From: Microbacterium oxydans
Lineage (GTDB): Bacteria > Actinomycetota > Actinomycetes > Actinomycetales > Microbacteriaceae
Length of the DNA stretch: 64,000 bases
Assembly: GCF_000956405.1 (NCBI RefSeq)
Contig: NZ_JYIV01000026.1
Location: 186,001 to 250,000 of the forward strand
Direction of reading: 5' to 3'
This document shows, piece after piece, positions 7,749-14,682 of this stretch. The notes below the pieces were generated by a model. It saw only the letters and a program-made list of their open reading frames with translations, ran no database searches and was not told the origin of the DNA. Every line of letters starts with the position of its first letter. Position 1 is the stretch's first letter. A program made the translations under genes and the position numbers.

Positions 7749-7978
7749 ATGCCTCCTGAACTGGTGATCGGGCCGGTACTGATCGCGATCGGCGTGGTGC
7801 TGATCTTTTTCGTGGACCCATCTCGCGGACCTTCCACCGATGTATGGAGCGGATGTATGGAGCGCCGCTGGCCGACGATGCGATACCACCCGAGACGACT
7901 CCGATGAGGATGCTCGTGGTGGGAATCTTCTTCATCGGCTTCGGGATCTTCACCGGGACAAGCGCGTTCCTGAGCTGA
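7749..7978 (+). pseudogene. Frameshifted small two-helix membrane protein
   Basis: An ATG directly follows the stop of the surface-protein gene. The first frame gives a hydrophobic helix, MPPELVIGPVLIAIGVVLIF, then FVDP, and runs out at a stop at 7905-7907 in nonsense sequence. From about 7817 the -1 frame continues sensibly: a short basic stretch, MYGAPLADDAIPPETTPMRM, a second helix VVGIFFIGFGIFTG and a stop at 7976-7978. Joined, they would make one protein of about 75 residues with two membrane helices. A single missing base near 7815, or programmed slippage, would be needed. A 13-bp tandem duplication sits in the break region. Sequencing error cannot be excluded. Confidence 0.6.
7839..7864 (+). 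repeat. 13-bp perfect tandem duplication inside the broken membrane-protein gene
   Basis: GATGTATGGAGCG occurs twice head to tail. Thirteen is not a multiple of three, so the duplication itself disturbs the reading frame. It lies at the point where the two halves of the small membrane protein change frame. Confidence 0.85.
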
Positions 7979-8048
7979 GATCGTGGGGGAAGGTTGGATG
8001 CCTCAACCCGAGCGAGAGATCGGCGCTTCCCGGAGGAGGGTGCGAGCG

Positions 8049-8423
8049 ATGCGGCTGATGCGAACGCGCTCACATCGTGTGATCGCGCTCGCTTCCGTGG
8101 CAGGCGTGGTGCTCGTTCTCGCGGGATGTGAGACCGCATATCAGTACGGGCCGTACGCGTTGGGCACCGACGGTGAGAACCTCTCGGTCGCATCCGGCGA
8201 GATCGTCGTGGTCGGCGGCGACAATCCGGGTCCTGTCAACCGTGTCGGCCTGAAGTCGACCGCTGAACCCGGCGTGCGCTATTTCCTGGACATGAACGAG
8301 GCACTGGGGCAGGTCACGTCCGCGCTCTTCAGGGTTCCGGAGGGCGGGCTCTCTCCCGGTGAGTGGCTGACACCGGAAGGCGATGTATCTTCCGAGCCCT
8401 GTTCCCGTCCCGATACGACCTGA
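8049..8423 (+). CDS. Small lipoprotein of unknown function
   Basis: A 124-residue protein with a lipoprotein signal: basic start MRLMRTRSHR, hydrophobic core, and lipobox VLAGC with Cys27 as the lipidated residue. It would be anchored on the outer face of the membrane. The mature part has strands such as GEIVVVGGDNPGPVNRVGLKS and two cysteines (mature Cys27 and one near the C-terminus), with no recognised domain. The start at 8049 is preferred to an upstream ATG at 7983 because a strong GGAGGAGGG ribosome site lies eight bases before it and the signal peptide begins there. Confidence 0.75.
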   Translation: MRLMRTRSHRVIALASVAGVVLVLAGCETAYQYGPYALGTDGENLSVASGEIVVVGGDNPGPVNRVGLKSTAEPGVRYFLDMNEALGQVTSALFRVPEGGLSPGEWLTPEGDVSSEPCSRPDTT

Positions 8424-8495
8424 CTCGCGTCTCGCCTGCTCCGTTGGCATGTGCGTCGACGGCGCCCGCAGTGATGACCTGACGGGTACTAAGCG

Positions 8496-9305
8496 TCAGC
8501 CGAGCAGGCGCTCGATCACCTGCGCCACACCATCCTCGTCGTTCGAGGCGGTGGTCTCGTCGGCCGCATCCTGCACGAGGGGTTCGGCACCGGCCATTGC
8601 GACGCCGTGCCCCGCCCAGCGGAGCATCTCGACGTCGTTGAGCGCATCGCCGAACGCCATCACGTCAGCACGGTCGATGTCGAGATGCTCGCAGAGTCGC
8701 GCGAGGCCTGTCGCCTTGGTGACGCCCTCCGCCATGACCTCGACGAACGGGGCGCCCGACAGCGTCGCCTCGAAGCCGGTGAGTCCGAGCGAGCGCAGGG
8801 TGTCGAACAGGGCGGCAGGGGCGAGTTCGGGATGGCGGATCACGAACTTCAGGCTCGGTGCGCACAGCACCTGCTCCAGCGGTACGCCGCCCATCGTGGC
8901 CGGGTCGCGCTTGTGATCGGAGAGGGCGGCGATCGCGGCGTAGCCGTCCTGGGCGACGAACGTCTCACCGGCGTCGCGCACGCTCGCGAACAACAGGCCG
9001 GGGATGCTCGCGCGCAGAGCTTCGGCGAGCGTACGGATGGTCTCGGAGGGCAGCTCTTCGGCGAACAGCATCCGCCCGTCGTCGAGGCGCACCGCGTAGG
9101 CGCCGTTGCTGCACAGCGCCCACCTGTCGAACCCCGCGTCCGCAGCGATGGCACGGAGGCCGATCGGTTGGCGTGCGGTGACCGGGACCACGTGGATCCC
9201 GCGGGCCCGGGCCGCGTCGAGGGCCGCGCGGGTACGCGGAGTGACGGCCGAAGTGGAGTCGAGCAGGGTGCCGTCGAGATCGGTGGCGATCAGCCGCACG
9301 CGCAC
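8496..9305 (-). CDS. Cof-type HAD-superfamily hydrolase
   Basis: A 269-residue cytoplasmic HAD phosphatase. The nucleophile motif I is ATDLDGTLLDS (first Asp about residue 9). Motif II is in VVPVTAR, the conserved lysine lies in KATGLARLCEHL, and motif IV is MAFGDALNDVEML. The large C2 cap between motifs II and III marks the Cof/YbjI class, which dephosphorylates sugar phosphates, nucleotides or flavin phosphates. GTG is the start codon. It precedes no clear operon partner; exonuclease III lies 11 bases upstream in transcript order and may be co-transcribed. Substrate cannot be read from sequence. Confidence 0.9.
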   Translation of the reverse strand: MRVRLIATDLDGTLLDSTSAVTPRTRAALDAARARGIHVVPVTARQPIGLRAIAADAGFDRWALCSNGAYAVRLDDGRMLFAEELPSETIRTLAEALRASIPGLLFASVRDAGETFVAQDGYAAIAALSDHKRDPATMGGVPLEQVLCAPSLKFVIRHPELAPAALFDTLRSLGLTGFEATLSGAPFVEVMAEGVTKATGLARLCEHLDIDRADVMAFGDALNDVEMLRWAGHGVAMAGAEPLVQDAADETTASNDEDGVAQVIERLLG

Positions 9306-9316
9306 GTGTTCGGCCC

Positions 9317-10177
9317 TCAGGAGAAGATCATCGGCATGTCGTCGTCGTCATCGGCGCCGTCCGTCCCGAGACGACGGCTGTCGAGGTCGACGACCACCGG
9401 GACGTGATCGCTGGGCTGCTCGCCTTTGCGCTCGTCGCGGTGGATGGATGCGCCCTGCACGGCCTCGGCCAGGGTGCGCGAACCGAGCACGAAGTCGATG
9501 CGCACACCCTCGTTGCGCGGGAACTTCAGGCGCTGGTAGTCCCAGTAGGTGAAGCCTTCCGGGATCAGCGGGCGCACCACGTCGGTGACCCCGGCGTCCT
9601 GGAACGCGAAGAACGCGTCGCGCTCCTGCGGGGACACGTGGGTCGAGCGGCCGACCACGATGTCGGGGTCGCCGTTGTCGACGTCGAACGGGATGATGTT
9701 GAAGTCGCCGACCAGGGCGAGGGGCAGATCGGGGTTCGCCGACAGCTCGGCGGCCGTCGACCTCTTGAGCTGCTCGAGCCAGTGCAGCTTGTAGAGGTAA
9801 TGCGGGTCTTCCAGCGAGCGGCCGTTCGGCACGTACAGGCTCCACACCCGCACGCCGTCGACCATCACGCCGAGCGCGCGTGCTTCGAGCGGCGCATCCG
9901 GTCCTTCATGCCCCTTCGCGAAGCCGGGCATGCCGTCGAACGAGGTGCGCACGTCGGTGATCGGGAGGCGGCTCGCGATCGCCACGCCGTTCCACTGGTT
10001 CAGCCCGTGCACCTCGACGTGGTACCCGGCCTCCTCGAACGGCCCGTACGGGAACTGCTCCGGCTTGCACTTGATCTCCTGCATCGCCAGCACGTCGATG
10101 TCCTCTCGGACGGCGAACTCGACGGTGCGGGTGACACGGGTGCGGATGGAGTTGACGTTCCAGGTGGCCAAGCGCAT
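9317..10177 (-). CDS. xth: Exodeoxyribonuclease III (AP endonuclease)
   Basis: A 286-residue base-excision-repair nuclease that cuts at abasic sites and trims 3' ends of damaged DNA. The endonuclease/exonuclease/phosphatase motifs are complete: TWNVNSIRTR at the start, MQEIK (metal-binding Glu about residue 34), LYVPNGR, GDFNIIPFD and the C-terminal catalytic SDHVPVVVDL. An unusual acidic tail, GADDDDDMPMIFS, follows the catalytic domain. Its ATG is six bases from a TAGGCT -10, so the mRNA is probably leaderless. It is divergent from pyrE, sharing an intergenic region rich in palindromes. Confidence 0.95.
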   Translation of the reverse strand: MRLATWNVNSIRTRVTRTVEFAVREDIDVLAMQEIKCKPEQFPYGPFEEAGYHVEVHGLNQWNGVAIASRLPITDVRTSFDGMPGFAKGHEGPDAPLEARALGVMVDGVRVWSLYVPNGRSLEDPHYLYKLHWLEQLKRSTAAELSANPDLPLALVGDFNIIPFDVDNGDPDIVVGRSTHVSPQERDAFFAFQDAGVTDVVRPLIPEGFTYWDYQRLKFPRNEGVRIDFVLGSRTLAEAVQGASIHRDERKGEQPSDHVPVVVDLDSRRLGTDGADDDDDMPMIFS

Positions 10178-10183
10178 GCGTCA

Positions 10184-10189
10184 AGCCTA
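10184..10189 (-). promoter_or_regulatory. -10 element (TAGGCT), leaderless start of xth
   Basis: TAGGCT ends six bases before the xth ATG on the minus strand; no ribosome-binding sequence lies between. Confidence 0.55.
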
Positions 10190-10265
10190 GTTGCGGGATC
10201 CGACACCGGATGCCGCGCGGGTCGTCGCCGGGAGCGTCATGGCTGCCACCTGCATGCCCGCAGGA

Positions 10266-10323
10266 CGGATGCATGAGCCTCAAGGCCGAACGCTCATGCA
10301 TCCGGCCCAACCTCATGCATCCG
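10266..10323. promoter_or_regulatory. Triple ATGCATGAG/CTCATGCAT palindromic element between xth and pyrE
   Basis: Perfect 13-base inverted repeat CGGATGCATGAGC (10266-10278) and GCTCATGCATCCG (10292-10304) with a 13-base loop, followed by a third copy, CTCATGCATCCG, at 10312-10323. The block ends 20 bases before the pyrE -10 element. It could be an operator for a regulator of pyrimidine genes or a stem-loop in an upstream transcript; the third copy favours protein binding. Confidence 0.5.
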
Positions 10324-10342
10324 CGCGTGCGCCCGTGCCTCC

Positions 10343-10348
10343 TACACT
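10343..10348 (+). promoter_or_regulatory. -10 element (TACACT) of pyrE
   Basis: TACACT is seven bases before the GTG start of pyrE, with no Shine-Dalgarno sequence between. Supports leaderless initiation and the choice of this GTG. Confidence 0.5.
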
Positions 10349-10355
10349 GGATGCC

Positions 10356-10916
10356 GTGACCGCACTCGACGCAGACCGCCAGACGCTCCTCGACCTCATC
10401 AAGGACGAGGCGGTGTTCCACGGCGACTTCACCCTCTCCAGCGGCAAGCAGGCGACGTACTACGTCGACATGCGCAAGCTCACACTCGACCACCGCGCCG
10501 CTCCCGCGATCGGCCGCATCATGCTCGACCTAATCGGCGACCTCGATGTCGTGGCGGTCGGCGGGCTGACGCTCGGCGCCGACCCGATCGCGAACTCGGT
10601 GCTGCATGCCTCGGTCGCCGCCGGCACACCCCTCGACGCGTTCGTCGTGCGCAAGGAGCCCAAGGATCACGGGCGTGGCCGCCAGATCGAAGGCGCCGAC
10701 GTCAAGGGCAAGCGCGTCGTCGTGCTCGAAGACACCTCGACCACCGGACAGTCGGCGCTCAAGGCCGTCGAAGCGCTGCGCAAGGAGGGCGCCGAGATCG
10801 TCGCCGTCGCCGTGATCGTCGACCGCAAGACCGGAGCGCAAGCCGCCATCGAAGCCGAGGGCCTCGAGTGGCGTGCGGCCTTCGACCTCGACGACCTCGG
10901 ACTCGACCCCCAGTGA
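10356..10916 (+). CDS. pyrE: Orotate phosphoribosyltransferase
   Basis: A 186-residue enzyme that joins orotate to PRPP to give orotidine 5'-monophosphate, the fifth step of UMP synthesis. Visible features are FTLSSGKQATYYVDMRKL (orotate-binding N-terminus), the phosphate loop VGGLTLGADPIA, FVVRKEPKDHGRGRQIEG (flexible catalytic loop with KxxKxHG) and the PRPP motif VVVLEDTSTTGQSAL. The longer open frame upstream has no homology, so GTG 10356, seven bases after a TACACT -10, is the start. Its stop overlaps the GTG of the ROK gene, so the two form an operon, although no other pyrimidine gene is present. Confidence 0.95.
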   Translation: MTALDADRQTLLDLIKDEAVFHGDFTLSSGKQATYYVDMRKLTLDHRAAPAIGRIMLDLIGDLDVVAVGGLTLGADPIANSVLHASVAAGTPLDAFVVRKEPKDHGRGRQIEGADVKGKRVVVLEDTSTTGQSALKAVEALRKEGAEIVAVAVIVDRKTGAQAAIEAEGLEWRAAFDLDDLGLDPQ

Positions 10917-11815
10917 CGCGCTACGCGCTGGCCGTCGACGTCGGCGGCACGAAGATGGAGGCTGCGCTCGTCGGCGAGGACGGCCGGCTCGTCGAGGGGA
11001 GCAGGAGCCGACAGGCGACAGGGCGCGAAGCCACTCTCGCCTCGCTCGATGCCTCGGTGGTCGCGATCGTCGAGCACGCGCTGGCGGCTCTTCCCGCTGA
11101 TGCCGAGCTCGTCGGAGCGGGAGTCGGCAGCGCCGGACCGATCGATCGCAGCGTCGGGGTGATCATGCCCGTGAACATGCCCCTGGCGCGCGGGTTCCGT
11201 CTCGAGGAATCCGTGCGCGCGGCCGCGTCCACAGCCCTGGGAAGCGACGTGCGCACGGTGCTCGGTCATGACGGCGGTGCGCTCGCCCTCGCCGAATCCT
11301 GGCTCGGGGCGACGCAGGGCGCTGGTGCCTCGCTGTCGATCGTCGTCTCGACGGGTGTCGGCGGCGGGTTCGTCGCGAACGGCGCGTACATCCCGGGCGC
11401 CACCGGCAACGCGGGCCACCTGGGTCAGGTGCGCCGCGAAGGTGGGCTGACCCTGGAGGAGATCGCCTCGGGTCCGGCGAGCGCCGCCTGGGCGCAGACG
11501 CAGGGCTGGACCGGGGCCACGGGGGAGGACCTGGCCCGTGACGCAGCCGCCGGAGACACTGTCGCTCGTGCGGCGATCGAGCGCTCCGCCCGCGAGGTGG
11601 GCGGAGCGTTGGCGGATGCGGCGACCCTCGTCGACCTCGACGTCGTCGCCATCGGCGGTGGATTCTCGCGCGTAGCGGCCGACTACATCGACCTCGTTCA
11701 GGCAGCGCTCACCGCGAGCGCTGCGCATGAGTACTCGCGCCGCACCAGGGTCGTGCGCTCCGGGCTGGGCGACGAGGGGCCGCTCATCGGCGCCGCCGCC
11801 CTCGTGCTGCGGTAG
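10913..11815 (+). CDS. ROK family protein (probable sugar kinase)
   Basis: A 300-residue ROK-family protein. The ATP-phosphate loop DVGGTKMEAALV is at residues 8-19. The GAGVGSAGPID and STGVGGGFVANG motifs and the catalytic Asp region GHDGGALALAE follow. ROK kinases usually carry a zinc site CxCGxxGCxE after the GNAGHLG motif; here the equivalent stretch, REGGLTLEEIASGPAS, has no cysteine. There is no N-terminal HTH, so it is kinase-like rather than an NagC-type repressor. The GTG start overlaps the pyrE stop (GTGA). Glucose, N-acetylglucosamine or N-acetylmannosamine are family substrates; none is indicated here. Confidence 0.85.
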   Translation: MTRYALAVDVGGTKMEAALVGEDGRLVEGSRSRQATGREATLASLDASVVAIVEHALAALPADAELVGAGVGSAGPIDRSVGVIMPVNMPLARGFRLEESVRAAASTALGSDVRTVLGHDGGALALAESWLGATQGAGASLSIVVSTGVGGGFVANGAYIPGATGNAGHLGQVRREGGLTLEEIASGPASAAWAQTQGWTGATGEDLARDAAAGDTVARAAIERSAREVGGALADAATLVDLDVVAIGGGFSRVAADYIDLVQAALTASAAHEYSRRTRVVRSGLGDEGPLIGAAALVLR

Positions 11816-11848
11816 ACGAAGACACGCCGGGCTGCGGTCGGCGAGGCC

Positions 11849-12118
11849 TCAGCGATTCGCAGTGAGCAGGTGCCGCGGTGGTCCTTCGAGCCGTGCGACG
11901 GAGATCTTCAGATCGGTGACGTCGGCGGCGACGGCGTCGATACGGGTGCTGAGCTTCTCCTCGACCCCGTCGATACGGGTGCTGAGCTTCTCCTCGACGG
12001 CGTCGATACGTTCGTCGATGCGGCGGACCATCCAGGCGCCTGCTGCGAAGAGGCTCGCGCCGAGGGTGAGCACGATGCCGAGAGCGCTGAGGACGATGGT
12101 GACGGTCTCCGTGCCCAC
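11849..12118 (-). CDS. Small membrane protein with 11-residue coiled-coil repeats (paralogue A)
   Basis: An 89-residue protein: one N-terminal membrane helix (residues 5-31), then a charged helix. The repeat unit RIDAVEEKLST (11 residues, 33 bases) occurs in tandem at DNA level (11936-12001), and the C-terminal segment is DVTDLKISVARLEGPPRHLL. The C-terminal third is nearly identical to the neighbouring gene at 12123-12350, so the pair arose by tandem duplication. The GTG start is preceded by GAAGAGGG overlapping the end of the neighbour. Probably a membrane-tethered coiled coil; function unknown. Confidence 0.7.
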   Translation of the reverse strand: MGTETVTIVLSALGIVLTLGASLFAAGAWMVRRIDERIDAVEEKLSTRIDGVEEKLSTRIDAVAADVTDLKISVARLEGPPRHLLTANR

Positions 12119-12122
12119 GGGC

Positions 12123-12350
12123 TCACCCTCTTCTCGCAGTGAGCAGATGGCGGGGAGGACCTTCGAGTCGGGCCACGGAGATCTTGAGGTCGGTGACGTC
12201 GGCGTCGACCGCGTCGATATGGGCCGTCAGCTTGTGGTCGACGGCGTCGATGCGGCGGAACATCCAGGCGGCGCCGACGAACATGCTCGTGCCGAGCGTC
12301 ACCACGACGCCGACGGCGCTGATGATGGTCGCGAGGGTCTCCGTGGACAC
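12123..12350 (-). CDS. Small membrane protein with coiled-coil tail (paralogue B)
   Basis: A 75-residue protein with a membrane helix (residues 5-30) followed by RRIDAVDHKLTAHIDAVDAD and the same DVTDLKISVARLEGPPRHLL ending as paralogue A. It has fewer 11-residue repeats than A. The start GTG at 12350 is chosen because AAGGAG lies nine bases upstream; the longer open frame beyond it lacks homology to A. It precedes A by only four bases and the two are surely co-transcribed. Function unknown. Confidence 0.7.
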   Translation of the reverse strand: MSTETLATIISAVGVVVTLGTSMFVGAAWMFRRIDAVDHKLTAHIDAVDADVTDLKISVARLEGPPRHLLTARRG

Positions 12351-12469
12351 GCGTGCTCTCCTTGATCGGCTGGGTACATCGACGACGTTACGCCGCTCAT
12401 CCCGGTGTGCGCGCCGGTATTCCAGCATCTGTGAAGAGGTCGCGGAGGTTGCGCGATGTGGAGAAGAGG

Positions 12470-13618
12470 TCAGTGCGTCGCAGGCGTCTTCCGCGGCGCC
12501 CGGCCGGCGGCGAGCATCAGCACCGGCACCAGCGCGCACAGCACCGCCGACGCGAAGAACGTCGCGCTCGATGCGGGGTCACGTCCGATCAGGAGGATCA
12601 CTGTCGGCACGAACGTGCCGCCGACCGCGCCGCACGCGACGAGAGCACCGGTCGCGGCGGCACTGCGAGCAGGGTCGAGGCGGTCGAGCGCGAGGCCGAG
12701 GATGAGCCCATAGCTCGGAGCCAGCAGCACGACCACCACGGCCAATGCGACGAGTGCGCCGCCTGGGGCGGATTCCACCAGGAAACCTGCAGCAGCCATC
12801 AGCACAGCCGCGGTGCCCGTAGCGGAGACCAGGATCACGATCGGCGACACGGTGAGCCGGCGCAAGGCTGCGGCCCCGAAACGGCCGACCGCCATGAGTG
12901 CCCAGAACGCGGAGGTTCCGAGGGCAGCCACGCCGGGATCGAGCGCGAGCGTGCGCTCCGGGATCACGGCCGACCACCCCGACAGCACGGTCTCGACACC
13001 GACGTAGAGCGGCAGAGCCACCGCGAACGGAAGCAGCACGAGCAGCCCGCGCGCATCGCGATGGGTCGGCCTCTCGGAGCGCGTGAAGGCGGTCGACGGC
13101 CCTGCGAGCATCACGATGGTCAGGAGGGGTACGAGTGCCAGCACGCCGAGCACCGGCGGAGTGTCGGATCCAGCGGCGATGAGCAGCGGCGTCACGGCCG
13201 CGCACACGGCGACCGTGCCGAGCAGGGCGCTGAGCAGACCCGTCGCGCTGCCCACCGCCACAGACTTCGCCGCCACGGATCCCGAGGCCTCCACCAGCCC
13301 GAAGCCGAACCCGGCGACGGCGGCCGCGGTGATGAACAGGGCGGGTGTGCCGGCCAGAGCCGCCACGGCGATGGCGGCGGCCTGGAGGGCACTGCCGAGG
13401 ATCAGCGTGGTCTGCGGCGGCCTGCGCATCAGCAGCGGCCCGGAGGCCAGCACCCCCACGAGCAGCCCGGCGAACAGTGCGGGCACGGCGACGCTGAGGT
13501 CGGCCGCCATGGCCCGTTCGACCGAGGGGAGGATCGCCGGAACGAAGGCGGCCGTGACGCCGAGCCCCGCGAACGCGGTGAACAGTCCAGCCCGCCCGCG
13601 TCGGGCGCCGTCGATCAC
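12470..13618 (-). CDS. MFS transporter in the muropeptide salvage locus
   Basis: A 382-residue membrane protein with about 12 hydrophobic helices, of the major facilitator superfamily. The first helix is GLFTAFAGLGVTAAFVPAILPSVERAM, and a mid-protein cytoplasmic loop (about residues 180-195) contains SERPTHRDARG. GTG 13618 is preferred to upstream starts because it overlaps the stop of the RpiR regulator (GTGA), and the upstream extension is arginine-rich shadow sequence. Co-transcription with the MurR-like regulator and divergence from the muropeptide operon suggest it carries a cell-wall-derived sugar or peptide, or exports a by-product. It is not recognisably AmpG, which has 14 helices. 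Confidence 0.8.
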   Translation of the reverse strand: MIDGARRGRAGLFTAFAGLGVTAAFVPAILPSVERAMAADLSVAVPALFAGLLVGVLASGPLLMRRPPQTTLILGSALQAAAIAVAALAGTPALFITAAAVAGFGFGLVEASGSVAAKSVAVGSATGLLSALLGTVAVCAAVTPLLIAAGSDTPPVLGVLALVPLLTIVMLAGPSTAFTRSERPTHRDARGLLVLLPFAVALPLYVGVETVLSGWSAVIPERTLALDPGVAALGTSAFWALMAVGRFGAAALRRLTVSPIVILVSATGTAAVLMAAAGFLVESAPGGALVALAVVVVLLAPSYGLILGLALDRLDPARSAAATGALVACGAVGGTFVPTVILLIGRDPASSATFFASAVLCALVPVLMLAAGRAPRKTPATH

Positions 13619-14517
13619 GCTCCGGTCGTCCGCACGCGGTGCACGGCGGCGAACGTGTCGCGCAGCGCCTCCATCGAGCGGTCGTAGTTCGACTGGGCGA
13701 CGCCGATGAAGATGCAGTCGACCACCATGAGCTGGGCGATCCGGCTGCCCAGGGCTCCGGAGCGGAAGCCGGTCTCGCGCGCGGCGGTCGTGAGGACGAT
13801 GTCGGCCTGATCGGCGAGGGGAGCGCCCGCGTGGTTGGTGATCGCGATGGTGGTGGCGCCCGCCTGCCTGGCGAGCAGCAGGAACTCGATCGTGTCGGTC
13901 GTGGCACCCGTGTGCGACACCGCGATCGCGACGTTGCCGGCACCGAGCGTCGCGGCCGAGGTCCAGGCGGCATGCGGGTCCGACCATTCGAGTGCCGTGC
14001 GCCCGATGCGGGTGAGCTTGCGCTGCAGGTCGAGTCCCACGATGGAGCTGGCGCCGACGCCGAAGATGTCGACCCTGGTCGAGGAGGTGATGGCATCCAC
14101 GGAGGCGCGCAGCGACTCGGTGTCGAGCACCTTCGCGGTGTCGGCCAGGGAGAGCGTCTCAGCGAGCGAGACCTTCGCGACGATGTCGGCCAGGGTGTCG
14201 TTGCGGTCGATGTCGCCCGAGACGGCGGGCAGCGCGGCGGTGTCGAACGTCTCGCGCTCGACGTCGCGCAGCACGTGGTTGCGGAGCTCGCGCACGTGCT
14301 CGTACCCGAGGCGCTTGCAGAACCGGACGACCGAGGTGGTGGACGTGTCGCAGCGGTGGGCGAGCTCGGCGACCGAGAGGCCCGCGGTTCCCGCGGGGTC
14401 GGAGAGGAAGAGATCGGCGATTCGCTGCTCGCTCGGACGCAGTTCAGGGCGGATCGCGCGCATGCGGACGAGCACGGGGTGTGCGCCGGCTTCGTCGCGG
14501 GCGGCTTTATGAGGCAT
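13615..14517 (-). CDS. RpiR/MurR-family transcriptional regulator
   Basis: A 300-residue regulator. The N-terminal HTH_6 domain (about residues 15-95) contains RPSEQRIADLFLSDPAG, LSVAELAHRCDTSTTSVVRFCKRLGY. A C-terminal SIS sugar-phosphate-binding domain (about 130-270) has VDIFGVGASSIVGLDLQRKL, AIAVSHTGATTDTI and AITNHAGAPLA. SIS-type RpiR proteins sense phosphosugars; MurR of E. coli and B. subtilis responds to MurNAc-6-phosphate. Being divergent from murQ and anmK makes MurNAc-6-P the likely ligand here (inference). Its start is 23 bases from the inverted repeat at 14540-14560, a probable operator controlling both directions. Confidence 0.9.
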   Translation of the reverse strand: MPHKAARDEAGAHPVLVRMRAIRPELRPSEQRIADLFLSDPAGTAGLSVAELAHRCDTSTTSVVRFCKRLGYEHVRELRNHVLRDVERETFDTAALPAVSGDIDRNDTLADIVAKVSLAETLSLADTAKVLDTESLRASVDAITSSTRVDIFGVGASSIVGLDLQRKLTRIGRTALEWSDPHAAWTSAATLGAGNVAIAVSHTGATTDTIEFLLLARQAGATTIAITNHAGAPLADQADIVLTTAARETGFRSGALGSRIAQLMVVDCIFIGVAQSNYDRSMEALRDTFAAVHRVRTTGA

Positions 14518-14539
14518 GGGGTCTCCGATCGCTGTTCAT

Positions 14540-14560
14540 AACAGTAGAGGAACTTCTGTT
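14540..14560. promoter_or_regulatory. Candidate RpiR/MurR operator
   Basis: AACAGTAG-AGGAA-CTTCTGTT is a near-perfect inverted repeat (7 of 8 positions per arm) in the divergent gap between the regulator and the salvage operon. It abuts the -35 element of the operon promoter. Confidence 0.5.
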
Positions 14561-14587
14561 ACATCAGTAGTGACCTTCGTGTACTTT
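14559..14587 (+). promoter_or_regulatory. Promoter of the muropeptide salvage operon
   Basis: TTACAT (14559-14564) and TACTTT (14582-14587) are separated by 17 bases. The -35 overlaps the right arm of the inverted repeat, so bound regulator would block polymerase. A leader of about 90 bases follows, ending in an AGGAGG ribosome site before ATG 14683. Confidence 0.5.
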
Positions 14588-14682
14588 TGGTACCAACCAA
14601 GACCGACGACGTTCACGGGGCGGCAGGCAACAGCGCCTGACCCGACGCCACGGCGGCGCGTCACACTCAGGAGGATCCAGCA

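Noticed and set aside
7839..7864. The 13-bp duplication as the sole cause of the frameshift
   Set aside because: Removing one copy does not bring the two helix-coding halves into one frame; a further single-base change near 7815 is still needed.
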